From NCBI RefSeq assembly GCF_020080835.1, contig NC_058164.1:13524142-13588141 (forward strand): a stretch of 64,000 nucleotides of DNA. The letters run 5' to 3'. Positions within the stretch are counted from its first letter, which is position 1, and each line of letters starts with the position of its first letter. This document shows, piece by piece, positions 53,771-64,000 of this stretch. The notes below the pieces were generated by a model, which saw only the letters and a program-made list of their open reading frames with translations, was not told the origin of the DNA and made no database searches. Source of the DNA: Cotesia glomerata. Lineage: Eukaryota; Arthropoda; Insecta; Hymenoptera; Braconidae. A program made the translations under genes and the position numbers.

Positions 53771-54104
53771 TGAGAAATCTCAAAAAAACTACAAAAAAAA
53801 TTTTTTTTCAAATGTGCTTTTCTTGAAATAACTTTTTGACAATTTTATCGATCGATTCCAAAAACTAATCAGCTCTTAACATCAAAAAACTACGTCGAGC
53901 GCTGCCGGTCCGGTCAAAGTCGGTTGATTCGTTCGTGAGTTATTGGTGACGAAAAAAAACCGAAAAAAGTGTTTTTTCGGAATTACTCCGAAATTTCTTG
54001 TTTAATCAATTTAAACTTAATGATTTATAGTAAATTTAAAGGAGATACTTACGGTCAAATTTCAATTTGTCCGCATCAGTTATAAGTACATAACCCTCCA
54101 TATC

Positions 54105-57100
54105 TTAAGGTGGAACCAAATATTTTTTCTGAATAACGTCTGGCGTCCAAACTACTGGCACTAAGCAGCTAACTCTTTCTTCCATTGTTCTCTGCTTTGC
54201 AATATTGACATATTCCGTACTGTTGAATACAATTTCATCAATCGTCGTGATCTAAAAAATTAACAGAGAAAATAAGTGAATCTTGTTTATTTGAATAACC
54301 CCATAAGTCATATTTTTTTCGAAATCGGGTTTGTTGCATTTTTCGGTTTTTTGAATTTTCAAATGATTTGAATTTTAAAATGATTGATTATAAGATAATA
54401 AGAAACTAAATTTACTGTCAAATACTTAAATTTTAAGGAGTTTTACAATATTCGGTTTATGGATTAAAATTAATAACATGTTGTTTTATTGTTGACTCTG
54501 ATTTAGCTGATTTAAATTGTGAAATTAATCATAACCAAATAAAAATATATTATATTCATTGTTGAATACTTTGATTTCAATAATTTTTGCAATTTCTGTT
54601 TTATACTTCACTCATTTGAATTAAAAAATAGATGATTTATTATGATTTTCGTTAATTGTAGTTCAAATACTTATTTTGTACTTTATTTTATTAATATAAT
54701 AAATGATTGACAGAATAAAATTGATAAATTAATGATTTTATTATTATTTCGTTCATTTTGGTGAGAAACCCCATAAGTCAATCAACTTAAAATCATTATT
54801 ATGGAGAGTGTGAGAATTCGCCCAATGAAGCACGGGGCACGGGCCCGTACATACACTATACCCGTGCCGATATTTCACGCGCACGGGTACAAGCACGGGT
54901 ACATTGTATGTATGGACCCGTGCCCCGTGCCTCATCGGGCGAATTCTCACACTCTATTATGAATAGTAGTAATTAACAATCAAATTTTTTTCATGTTTGA
55001 ATATATTTTCGGGATACTAACTTTATTATTATTCACTATTGGTTCATGATGCTAATACAAACTTAACGGAGAAAAATGTTTTTTTGTTTCTCCTGAAAAA
55101 TTTAGTATTTTTGACTTATGGGGTTTCTCAATTTAACGATTTAAAATTCCTGTTATGTTATATATTTTATAATTACTTATAAATGTCAAAATAATAGTTT
55201 ACCTGTTCTCCATTTTCAATTACGATTGTTTCTTTCAACTTCACACTCTTTGTCTTATCTTCATTATTCTCGTTTTTATTATTATTTTCGTTTTTTTTAT
55301 TATTTTCATTCTTAGACCTTTTGATTTCATTTACTTCTTCCGTTAAATGAACAAGTCTATTCTCTCTTCGTCGTTTCCATGCCACTCCTTTTATGTTTTG
55401 CATACTATCTCTGTTAATCACTCCTGCATCTGACCCTTCAAGATGGGAATTTGATTTGGAAGGTATTGTTGATGGTGCTCGAGGCGGAGTTTTTGAACCG
55501 ACTTGATTACCTTTATCGGTGACATCATGCAATGCATTTCTTTTACCCTTGGTCTTCGGAGATGTTTTTTCATTTGGTGGTGTCTGCTAGAATTTTATAA
55601 TAACACTATAAATATATATTAGTTACAAAAATTAAGAGATATAAAAAAAATCCCAAATTTTTAGATGATTTTCAAGAGCTATAACTCTGAGTAAAATGAT
55701 CGCACAGCAAAAAAAACGCAAATTGTAGCTCTAAGTGTCTAGTGAATCTGATGAAAACTTGATTTTTGCAAAACGGGGTGAAAACAATAACCCTGATTTT
55801 CTTAGTGGGAAGTTAAAAATTATCTTGTAGAGATAAAGTTTTTCGAATATTTATCAAACAATTTCAAAGATTATAAGATTTGAATTATCAATACCCAAAT
55901 CTTAAGTAACTGCTTAAGAACAACAGTTTCCGAGTTAATCAGAATTTTGAAACCGAATAAAATTCTAATTAAAGAAAACAATATTTAGAAATAATTTCTG
56001 ACATATTTACTGACTACTTACCCAAACACATTACCCGAAAGACTGATCAATTTCGTAGTTATTGAATCTACATCATGATTATGCTATGATGCAAGCGATA
56101 ATTCTAAAACGGCTGCATCAGTAAAACTATTTTACTAAACGAACTCAAAATGGAGTAATATTGAGGCTATTAGCACTTCTGAGGAGTGAAAATTGAAGCT
56201 TATTAAAAGAGCTTTACGATGCAACTTACTGAATTTGGATATCTTGTCAAGTTCAGTAATTATACCAAGTTGAAGTGGTATAAACATTAATTTATACAAT
56301 TTTCAAAAATTCAATATCCCGCATTTCCAAATAACTCACTCGACTAAGTTTATCTTCGAACTTAACCTTGGTTTTTATCGATAGATAAAGCATGTTGTGT
56401 TTGAGAAGAATCGGTTTTGAATTGAAAACGCTATCGTGTTTACAAGCCTTATTATATCGTATAAATATATGTATATTAGGATGTATATTAGGGTGTGCAA
56501 AAATGTAACTTCGTTGATGGCCCTCTTGGAATTGGAATTTTGAGTTCCGCTTTTAACAAGAGTTGTGTTTGGGCATTTCCTGACATATTTTGAGCGTAAA
56601 GGATTTATTTAATTTTTATAGAATTTTTTAACAGGAGTTTTGTTTGGCCATTTTTGCTGGAATTTCAAAATTTGGCCGAACAAAACTCCTGTTAAAAAAT
56701 TCTATAAAAATCAACTAAATCCTTTACGCTCAAAATATGTTTGGAAATGCTCAAACACAAATCCTGTTCAATACGGATCTCAAAATTCCAATTTCAAGAG
56801 GTCCATCAACAAAGTTACATTTTGGCACACCCTAATGTATATATCTACTAACAGTTGTTTGAAGCCAGTAGACTTTCTTTTTAAAAAAATTAGAAATTTT
56901 TGGTAGTTTTCTTAGGATTTCTGCAGACCCGAACATGATAAAAAATTTTCATGGTCATATCTGAAAACTAGACACTTGGAGCTTCGACTTTTTTTTTGCT
57001 TTTTTCATATCCCTTAATTTTTATGACTAGTGTAAATTTATAAAGCTAAAGGTATTACTGTCAGTTAAATAATGACTGTTCAGTATTTAACAGAGCGTAG

Positions 57101-57469
57101 TATATTGAAAGATTAGAATTACATTTTCAATAAATTACAATGAACCAGAAAACACAAAAATTATTTAAATATTTTGCTTTTAACATTGAATTTCATCGAA
57201 CATAACAGCTTTGATGTTATTTTAAAAAAAATTATTGTTTGGATTCCAATAATGATAGTATTGAACACAATAAAAAAATTAGAAATTTACGAATTTAGCT
57301 TCAAAATATGTTATTATCACAAATAGCAAATAACCAGCAAAAAAGTATTTTGATTTTGAAAACTTACGTTTTTTAGGTTTGTCGATGTCGAGCCATCTGG
57401 CAATAGAGTCCTTAAATGTTTTGCTGCGCTCTGATTTAAGTTTTCGTGCTCTTTTTTTTTTTTGGCTGG
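54105..57469 (-). CDS. Unknown three-exon gene fragment (3' end)
   Basis: Exons 57469-57368, 55586-55203 and 54251-54105 join in phase 0 with GT-AG junctions into 210 open codons ending TAA. Exon 1 starts after an acceptor, so the 5' end is missing. Content: a Lys-rich start, polar linker (KTPPRAPSTIPSKSN), a basic/coiled-coil segment VAWKRRRENRLVHLTEEVNE, Asn/Glu/Lys low-complexity repeats, then a compact C-terminal domain (EIVFNSTEYVNIAKQRTMEE, CLVPVVWTPDVI). The last part faintly recalls the first half of a BEN domain; I do not trust this enough to name it. The first intron holds a 1.4 kb mariner-like insertion and the second a MITE. Confidence 0.5.
54798..54955. mobile_element. MITE with ~60 bp inverted repeats
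   Basis: GAGTGTGAGAATTCGCCCAA at the left faces TCGGGCGAATTCTCACACTC at the right; the arms continue through GCACGGGGCACGGG. Diverged relative at 18952-19095. Confidence 0.75.
55620..57032. mobile_element. Mariner-like non-autonomous element in intron
   Basis: TA-flanked ends: GTTACAAAAATTAAGAGATA at the left and TATCCCTTAATTTTTATGAC at the right are inverted repeats. Within it are the inverted copy of the 53460 module (55757-55817) and the 56488-56835 foldback. No transposase frame. Confidence 0.55.
56488..56835. mobile_element. 348 bp foldback MITE
   Basis: TTAGGGTGTGCAAAAATGTA at the left faces TACATTTTGGCACACCCTAA at the right; nearly the whole length folds back (arms ~160 bp, for example CAGGAGTTTTGTTTGGCCA/TGGCCGAACAAAACTCCTG). 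TGTATA is present on both flanks. Confidence 0.8.
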
Positions 57470-57729
57470 CTGTTAGTAACCCTGATTAAAAAAAAGTATT
57501 GAAACGTATTGAAAATGTTGGAACTTCAATACTTTTCAATATATCCAATCCGTCGATTTTTTCGGCAAATTCAAAAAATAAATCCCTATCAATATTTTTT
57601 AATCCATAAATAATTTCTGAAATTCTGGTCATAGAGAATATTAAGAAATATTGGATTGTATAGAAAATTTTCTATTTTTTTTAATACGTTTCAATCTATA
57701 AAAAAAAAAATTATTTCTGGTCACCCCAG

Positions 57730-58366
57730 GGATTGATAAATATTGAAGTTGATTCAAAACTTTGAATATTTCTCAATACTTTCCAATCCAAAAAAAGACC
57801 TCTATTTCTAGTTTCGCCAGGGATTGATAAATAATGATGTGCATTCAAAACTTTGAATAATTCTCAATACTTTCCAATCCAAAAAAAGACCTCTATTTCT
57901 AGTTTCGCCAGGGATTGATAAATATTGATGTGCATTCAAAACTTTGAATATTTCTCAATACTTTCCAATCCGAAAAAAGTCCTCTATTTCTGGTTTCACC
58001 AGGGATTAATAAATATTGATGTGCATTCAAAACTTTTAATATTTCTCAATACTTTCCAATCCGAAAAAAGTCCTCTATTTCTGGTTTCACCAGGGATTAA
58101 TAAATATTGATGTGCATTCAAAACTTTTAATATTTCTCAATACTTTCCAATCCAAAAAAAGACCTCTATTTCTAGTTTCGCCAGGGATTAATAAATATTG
58201 ATGTGCATTCAAAACTTTTAATATTTCTCAATACTTTCCAATCCAAAAAAAGACCTCTATTTCTAGTTTCGCCAGGGATTGATAAATATTGATGTGCATT
58301 CAAAACTTTGGATATTTTTCAATACTTTGAATATTGCTCCCTAAATAAAAAATTATCTAGATTTAT
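57730..58366. repeat. 91 bp tandem array, seven copies
   Basis: The landmark GGATTGATAA / GGATTAATAA recurs at 57730, 57821, 57912, 58003, 58094, 58185 and 58276, exactly 91 bp apart. Units include TTTCTCAATACTTTCCAATC and CCTCTATTTCT(A/G)GTTTC. The first copy is the most diverged. Confidence 0.92.
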
Positions 58367-59090
58367 TAACAATTTTGAATTTTTTCTCATCAATTTCTAT
58401 GAATGAATAAATTTTGATTTTTGGATGCTCTCTAACGAAAAAATTATCTAAATTCATCAACAATTCTTACTACTCTCTAATTTATTTCTATAAATAAAAA
58501 AAATTGATCATCAATGGCTTTTCAAGTAAGTAATTTTTGAAATTCATTCGAATTTTCTTAGTGCTTTTCAAACATTTTTAATCAATCACTAGATTTTGAT
58601 ATCTAGTGGCTCTTTTAATGGAAAATGATTGAAATTTACTTGTGTCTTCAAATTCTTTTCAATTAATTGCACTACATAAATAACAAATAATATCAAACTT
58701 TTAATTTATTCTTATTAAATTAACATGGTGTTGGTCGTTAGAATTACAGAAAATTTTATTGATATAAATTACTTTATTTTCTTTATTCACTCTTACATAA
58801 ATAATCCATAAAAAATATTAAAATTAAATAAAAACATATTTACAAAGCCTAATGCAAATATTACTTAACTTTATGTGCTTATTTGACAGATCTTAGCAAT
58901 AAAAAAGGGTTCCATGACAAAATCTCCCTGAAATTGCAGGTTAAGATTGAACTTTTTAGTAGATTTCATAGAAATCTAACTATTGCATTTGTCCTCATGA
59001 CGCAACTTTTGAAAAATTTTGTTATTTTCTGACTCAGTTCGTCAAGCTGATTCAGAAAATGCTATTAGTTTCAAAGTTCATATATGTATG

Positions 59091-59098
<8 letters not shown>
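58367..59098. other. AT-rich DNA
   Basis: No gene or repeat of note apart from remains of the preceding array near 58320-58345. Confidence 0.5.

Positions 59099-59120
<22 letters not shown>
59099..59120. repeat. TA microsatellite, retroelement target
   Basis: (TA)n directly adjoining the LTR start at 59121. Confidence 0.9.
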
Positions 59121-59121
<1 letters not shown>

Positions 59122-59295
59122 GTCGGAGATAATATCGAGCTGGGTTTTCCTAGAGATAGGGAAATTCCCAATATTTTAGTTTGTCTGTTAGTTTCAAGCA
59201 AAATTGTAAAGCATAGAATATTTAATAATTATTTATAACTTAAGCCGATTATAATTTTTATGGTTATGGCGATGGGCTTGAGTCCGGAGTGACAA
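59121..59295 (+). repeat. Mag-like 5' LTR
   Basis: At least 138 bp (59121-59258) are proven by identity with 63863-64000. A likely end is GTGACA at 59290-59295, since TGGTCACCAAACGTAG follows, resembling a degenerate tRNA-Trp-type primer site (TGGTGACC...ACGTG). The exact end is uncertain. Confidence 0.6.
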
Positions 59296-59626
59296 TGGTC
59301 ACCAAACGTAGCCGAGGTCACAGGATAAAAGTAATAACTATACAGTTAAAGATATCGACAGACAATGAGGGCTGTCGAAATATTTTGAGAGAAGAAGTAC
59401 TTAGGGTACTGAGACGGGTAGTTCTCGTTGAGCATTGATCAAGTAAAGACCGCATACATCCTGCTGACCCCGGATTCGTTCTCAGACTTATTGCCTAGCG
59501 CTTTACTGTAAAATTGTATCTCGATAATTAGTTATTATCCGATTTATTGTATTACGAATATCCGTAGCTGTTGTATTGTTTATACGAGTTAGTGTTATAT
59601 TTAAATTATTGTCCAATAAATAAATA

Positions 59627-59978
59627 TGACACCGCCAAGCTCCACTAATTCTGACGCCCCTGAAAATGTGACTCCGACATCAGAAGTGGGATCAGGATCA
59701 TCTGCTGCATCTTCCTCTGAGCAATTTAAACTGCTTTTGGAAATGCAAAACAAAAAGTCTTATTGGAGCTAATAAAAGGCTATGGCAAAAATCCAGTGTC
59801 ACCGAGTCGTAGTATTTTACTACCGAAATTTAACCCAGAAAATTCAAACGCGGATTCGTGTGCTTGGTGCGCGACAGTGGATATGTGTTTAGTGGAACGT
59901 CCCTCTGGAAGGTAGTTCGTTAGTTATTGCACTAAGTGAAGCAAGGACTTCAGAGAGCGGCGAATCGATTTCTGCACA
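59627..59978 (+). pseudogene. Mag-like gag remnant
   Basis: ATG 59627 (MTPPSSTNSD...), then a frame change in an A run near 59752 leads to LLPKFNPENSNADSCAWCAT, the conserved start of Mag Gag capsid. After ~100 codons the region jumps into protease; most of capsid and the zinc knuckles are missing. Confidence 0.7.
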
Positions 59979-60371
59979 GTGGCAGCTCCGTCAGGTTCCT
60001 TAATACATCGTGGTGAGTCGTTTTCATTTTGGTTTGATTCGGGAGCTGAATGCTCGTTAATTAAAGAAAGTTTTGCCGCTAAATTTGCGGGTAAACGTAA
60101 AAATAATTTAATAATTTTAAAGGGCATTGGAAATGTCGGTGTAAATAGTACTGTACAAATTTTGTCTGAAATTGTAATTAATGGCCATACGTTAGAGATT
60201 TTATTGCATGTCATCCCTGATGATTATTTGAAATGTGACATTATGATTGGTCGTGAAATTCTTGGTCAAGGATTTGATATAAATATCTCAGCAGATAGTT
60301 TTAGTCTATTTGAAAGTAAAAAGATTAATGTATGCGATAAAGTCGAGTCCGATAGAAAGATTGATTTTTAA
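59979..60371 (+). pseudogene. Mag-like aspartic protease
   Basis: SFSFWFDSGAECSLIKES gives the DSG active site; later IMIGREIL matches the second conserved motif. Open for 130 codons, ending in a stop before RT. Confidence 0.8.
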
Positions 60372-60439
60372 TAATGTAGATGCGGATGTAAATGAAGATA
60401 GTAGAGAAAAAAACTTATTTCAATTTTAAAGGAACATAC

Positions 60440-61088
60440 CGACTCTTTTATTCAAGGTTTTCCAAATACTCGGGTTAATACTGGGGAACTTAAAATACGT
60501 TTAGTTGACCCTAATGTAACTGTACAAAGGCGACCACCGTATCGTCTTAGTGCTGAGGAAAGACAGGTAGTAAGAGAAAGAATAGGTGAACTATTAAATG
60601 CAAATGTTATACGTCCCAGCTGTTCACCTTTTGCTAGCCCTATATTGTTGGTTAAAAAGAAAGATGGTTCAGACCGTCTATGTGTTGATTATCGCTCATT
60701 AAATGATAATACTATTGACGATAAATTTCCACTACCTCTTATTGCTGATCAGATAGCCCGACTTTCTAACGCAAAATATTTCACGTGCTTAGACATGGCC
60801 AGCGGGTTTCACCAAATCCCTGTCCATCCAGAGTCCATTGAGAAAACGGCGTTTGTCACGCCTGATGGCCAGTTCGAATATCTGACCATGCCATTTGGTC
60901 TGAAAAATGCACCATCCGTTTTTCAACGAGCTGTTATGAAAGCTCTTGGAGATCTCGCTTATCAATGGGTTTATCGTGTATCTAGACGATATCATGGTTA
61001 TGCCTCAACAATCGAGGAAGCGTTAGAAAGACTCCGAAAAGTTATTAAAATTCTTATCAAAGCCGGATTCTCATTCAATTTTTTCTAA
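60440..61088 (+). pseudogene. Mag-like reverse transcriptase
   Basis: From RRPPYRLSAEERQVVRERIG through VKKKDGSDRLCVDYRSLN, FTCLDMASGFHQIP and TMPFGLKNAPSVFQRAV. At the active site the listed frame reads VYRVSRRYHGYAS, but the overlapping +1 frame at about 60976-61005 reads YLDD, so two small compensating indels flank the catalytic box. Frame ends at 61088. Confidence 0.82.
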
Positions 61089-61099
61089 GTGTTCGTTCC

Positions 61100-61918
61100 T
61101 CAGAACTTCAGTGCAATACTTAGGATATGAGATTTCCGCTGGAGAGGTTCGACCTAACTCCCGTAAAATAGAAGCATTGACCATGCTACCTGCACCCCAA
61201 ACAGTGACTCAGTTGAGACAATTCATCCGGTCTCTCTTCTTACTTTCGTAAATTTATTCCCAAGTTCTCGCAGGTAATGAGACCCTTATATCGACTGACC
61301 TCAGGTACCAAAGAGATATTGAGTGGACAGAAGTCCATGAAAACGTTCGTCGAAAGGTAATCGCAGCATTGACTAACGAGCCGGTGCTGATGATCTTTAA
61401 CCCAAATCTTCCTATTGAACTGCATACGGACGCTAGTTCCGAGGGCTATGGCGCCATATTAATGCAAAAGTTAGATGGTTCTAATCGAGTTGTAGAGTAC
61501 TATAGTCAAGCGACTAGCTCGGCTGAATCGAAGTATCATTCGTATGAACTGGAAACGTTAGCTGTATTTAATGCCGTTAAATACTTCCGTCATTATTTAC
61601 ATGCACGATCGTTTGTATTTGTAACGGATTGTAATTCGTTAAAAGCTGCCCGGAAGAAAGCCGATCTAACACCAAGGGTTCATCGATGGTGGGCTTTTCT
61701 TACAGACTTTTAATTTGATATTGTTTACAGAGAGGGCGAGCGTGTGGCTCCCTCTGACTTCTTCTCTCGAACTCCTATCATAAAAAAGCCAGGTACGAAT
61801 CGAAACAAAATTGTAGAAAAACATATTAACCTGGCAGAAATCTCAGATAATTGGCTTTTAGTTGAACAACGTCGCGATTCTGAAATTAGTATGATAGTGA
61901 AAAGAATTAGAAAACGAT
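61100..61918 (+). pseudogene. Mag-like RT thumb and RNase H
   Basis: After a frameshift, the connection region (QTVTQLRQFIR near 61200) leads to RNase H at 61369-61713: LHTDASSEGYGAILMQ, SYELETLAVFNAVKYFRHYL and FVTDCNSL carry the catalytic acids. TAA at 61711 then the linker continues in frame (REGERVAPSDFFSR). Confidence 0.8.
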
Positions 61919-63144
61919 GAGTTGCCACCCGATGTAGCTAAGACTTATGAATTACAGTCTGGATTATTCCACCGAAAAATCCATAGGCGAGGTAAAACAT
62001 TATGTTTACCTATTGTTCCATGTGCTTTTAGGTAGTCGGTAATAAATCATGTGCATGAGTCAATTATGCACTTAGGATGGGAGAAAACACTTGACAAGGT
62101 TTGCGAGTATTATTAGTTTGAAGGAATTACGAAGTATGTTCGTAAATTCATTGATAACTGTTATACCTGTAAAGTTTCCAAGTCAAGCTCAAGGCAAAGT
62201 ACAAGCAGGGCTTCATCCTATTCCTAAGACCAGCATCCCTTGGCATACAGTGCACATGGATATTACAGGTAAATTAACGAGGTAAAGAACGATTCAAAAA
62301 GAAATACGTTGTCGTGTTGATAGATGCTTTTACTAAATTTGTTTTATTATATCATACTCGAAAAATAGATAGTGTCAATACTATTAAGGCTCTTAAAAAT
62401 GCTATATCATTGTTTGGCCCACCGACCCGTATAATTGCGGATCAAGGTAGATGTTTTACAAGTAAAGAATTTCAGGAGTATTGTGCATCTCAAAATTCAA
62501 AATTACATTTAATTGCTACGGGTTCTAGTCGAGCGAATGGCCAGGTAGAACGCGTAATGAGTACCCTAAAAAGTATGTTTACTGCAGCCGAAACGAGTGG
62601 AAACTCTTGGCAAGCAGTTGTAAATGAAATTCAATTAGCAATAAATTGTACTACTAATCGAGTCACTAAAGCTAGTCCGTTAGAGTTGCTAATCGGCAAA
62701 GTAGCTAGACCTTTTGGAATGATAGTTGATCAAGACGATAAAGAAATTGATATTTCTGACGTACGGCAAAAAGCAATTGATAACATAGAAATTAATGCGA
62801 AATATGATAAGTCTAGATTTGATAAGAATAAAGCAAAGATAGTTTCATTTAAAGTAGGAGATTTTGTGTTAATTAAAAATGAAGAGAGAAATCAAACAAA
62901 GCTCGATCCAAAGTTCAGAGGTCCATTTGTGGTGACGGAAACTCTCGACGGTAATCGTTATACTTTAAAGTCTTTAATGGGTAATAGAACGTATAAATAC
63001 TGCCATGAAAACTTGAGAAAAATGCCTGAATCCCATATTCCTAGTGAGTTGGATGCTTCTGATGATCAAGAAGTTGTTGATCAGGAGAGCAATGAAGACT
63101 CTGAGACAGAGTCAGAAACCACCAGGGGAGAGACTCAGCACTAA
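61919..63144 (+). pseudogene. Mag-like integrase
   Basis: Zinc-binding part is scrambled by shifts around 62030-62280 (MTRFASIISLKELRS in one frame, YVRKFIDNCYTCKVSK in another). Core is open 62314-63144: D in LIDAFTKFV, D in IADQGRCFTS, E in QVERVMSTL. The C-terminal barrel VGDFVLIKNEE..LDPKFRGPFVV is followed by an acidic tail. Core and C-terminus are complete. Confidence 0.85.
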
Positions 63145-63862
63145 TGGTAGATGTAAGGTCGCACCACTTGCTCCAAGCTGTAGGTCGTACAAGCAAATCT
63201 AGAGTGATTTGGCTGGGGTACGACGGGCCAGTTGGTGAAGTGGCGGGGACCAAAGAAATCTGTTGGCCGCACTACTTGCGCCAGTCTGTAGTCGTAACTG
63301 CAAACTCAGGGTAGTTTGAATCAATTTTGTTTATCAAGATTGTCAGGGCGCGAGGGCCAGCTGGTGAGGTGGCGGGGGCCAAAGATGAAGTTCTAGGCTG
63401 CACTATCTGCGCCAGTCTGTAGTCGCAACTGCAAACTCAGGGTAGTTTGAATCAATTTTGTTTATCAAGATTGTCAGGGCGCGAGGGCCAGCTGGTGAGA
63501 TGGCGGGGGCCAGAGATGTTGTAAGCTGCACTACATGTGTCATATGTGGTTGACAATGTGGCGGGGGCTTAAGGTGTACATAGTTGAATACTATGGTGAT
63601 ACACAAGTTTTCTGTATATGGTATACAGTAGCAAACCATTTTGAGTGTTAGAGGTCTATACCTGTGGTGGATATGGCTTGTATTCAGTGTGAACGGAATG
63701 GTGGAAAGGTATTCTCAAGGAAACGCGTAGCGTAATAAAAGGTGGTCGAACGTTTTTGTCATTCTGATGAATCTCTGGACATAAGCTTAAAAAAAAATTG
63801 ACACGGTTTGTAATAACATGTTTACAGATGCACCCGAGGACGTGTGATCGTCAGGTTGGCCG
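63145..63862 (+). repeat. 3' UTR with ~131 bp tandem repeats
   Basis: Units with GCGCCAGTCTGTAGTCG, AACTGCAAACTCAGGGTAGT, ATCAATTTTGTTTATCAAGA, GGGCGCGAGGGCCAGCTGG and GGTGGCGGGGGCC recur at about 63278 and 63409, with a diverged copy before and a partial one after. Confidence 0.85.
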
Positions 63863-64000
63863 TGTCGGAGATAATATCGAGCTGGGTTTTCCTAGAGATA
63901 GGGAAATTCCCAATATTTTAGTTTGTCTGTTAGTTTCAAGCAAAATTGTAAAGCATAGAATATTTAATAATTATTTATAACTTAAGCCGATTATAATTTT
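63863..64000 (+). repeat. Mag-like 3' LTR (cut by window end)
   Basis: 138 bp identical to 59121-59258; continues past the window. Confidence 0.92.

Larger units (their letters stand above)
59121..64000 (+). mobile_element. Mag-like Ty3/gypsy retrotransposon
   Basis: 5' LTR starts 59121 (TGTCGGAG), 3' LTR at 63863 and cut by the window end. Between them: truncated gag (59627), protease, RT, RNase H, integrase, and a 3' untranslated region with tandem repeats. Protease DSGAECSL, RT spacing and integrase resemble the Mag lineage. The 138 comparable LTR bases are identical, yet coding frames hold a large gag deletion and many frameshifts. Confidence 0.88.

Noticed and set aside
53460..55817. 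One 2.4 kb transposon bounded by the inverted TAACTTCCC modules
   Set aside because: Exons B and C of a spliced gene fall inside while exon A falls outside; the right-hand module is a fragment in another element.
56640..56906. 88-codon frame as a gene
   Set aside because: Lies within the foldback MITE.
57730..58366. Open frame 57925-58110 as a gene
   Set aside because: It is a by-product of the 91 bp tandem array and repeats the same peptide.

Overview
This is an AT-rich animal nuclear window, almost certainly from an insect. I favour a hymenopteran such as a parasitoid wasp; that is an inference from the mix of element types and base composition, not a proof. There is no operon, rRNA, CRISPR array or prokaryotic feature. 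Nearly all of it is mobile or repeated DNA. The three coding features not obviously from retroelements are a seven-exon gene, a 3' gene fragment and one candidate first exon.

Layout. 1-3480: AT-rich DNA with a diverged ~320 bp duplication and a ~130 bp tandem repeat with a hairpin core, then a 100 bp assembly gap. 3581-11183: BEL/Pao LTR retrotransposon on the minus strand; its gag and pol lie in one frame separated by a UGA-CUAG stop. 11462-13516: a chuvirus-like (Jingchuvirales-type) glycoprotein relic on the plus strand, one 685-codon frame interrupted by three stops. 14068-15240: LTR, purine tract and 71 bp tandem repeats of a second LTR element (minus). 15756-25240: a 9.5 kb DNA transposon with 13 bp perfect terminal inverted repeats (CCCAGTTAGCACA) and repeated subterminal motifs. 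It holds two divergent genes: an intact 830-residue tnp2/CACTA-type transposase (plus) and a seven-exon, 314-residue DUF4806-like gene (minus) whose splice sites and frame all fit. 27029-39208: an env-bearing Ty3/gypsy element (minus) with two protease domains, a degenerate RNase H, a ~600-residue RNase H-integrase linker and a nested solo LTR with an AATC duplication; its 3' LTR is not visible. 39209-40338: remnant of another BEL-like LTR and leader. 40339-47103: about 30 copies of a ~171 bp satellite hosting a TTAA-flanked element, a tRNA-like unit between 95 bp direct repeats, and a foldback. 48074-48280: candidate first exon. 49650-52586: an internally deleted non-LTR (LINE) element with a 23 bp target duplication. 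53049-58366: small inverted-repeat elements, a three-exon 3' gene fragment (54105-57469) and a 91 bp tandem array. 59121-64000: Mag-like Ty3/gypsy element (plus) with broken coding frames although the visible LTR parts are identical; its 3' LTR runs off the window.

The most interesting unit is the two-gene transposon at 15756-25240. Intact termini, an intact transposase and an intact spliced companion gene in divergent arrangement suggest a recently active element encoding two cooperating proteins. Also notable are the stop-codon readthrough arrangement of the BEL element and the unusual protease, RNase H and linker architecture of the env-bearing gypsy element.
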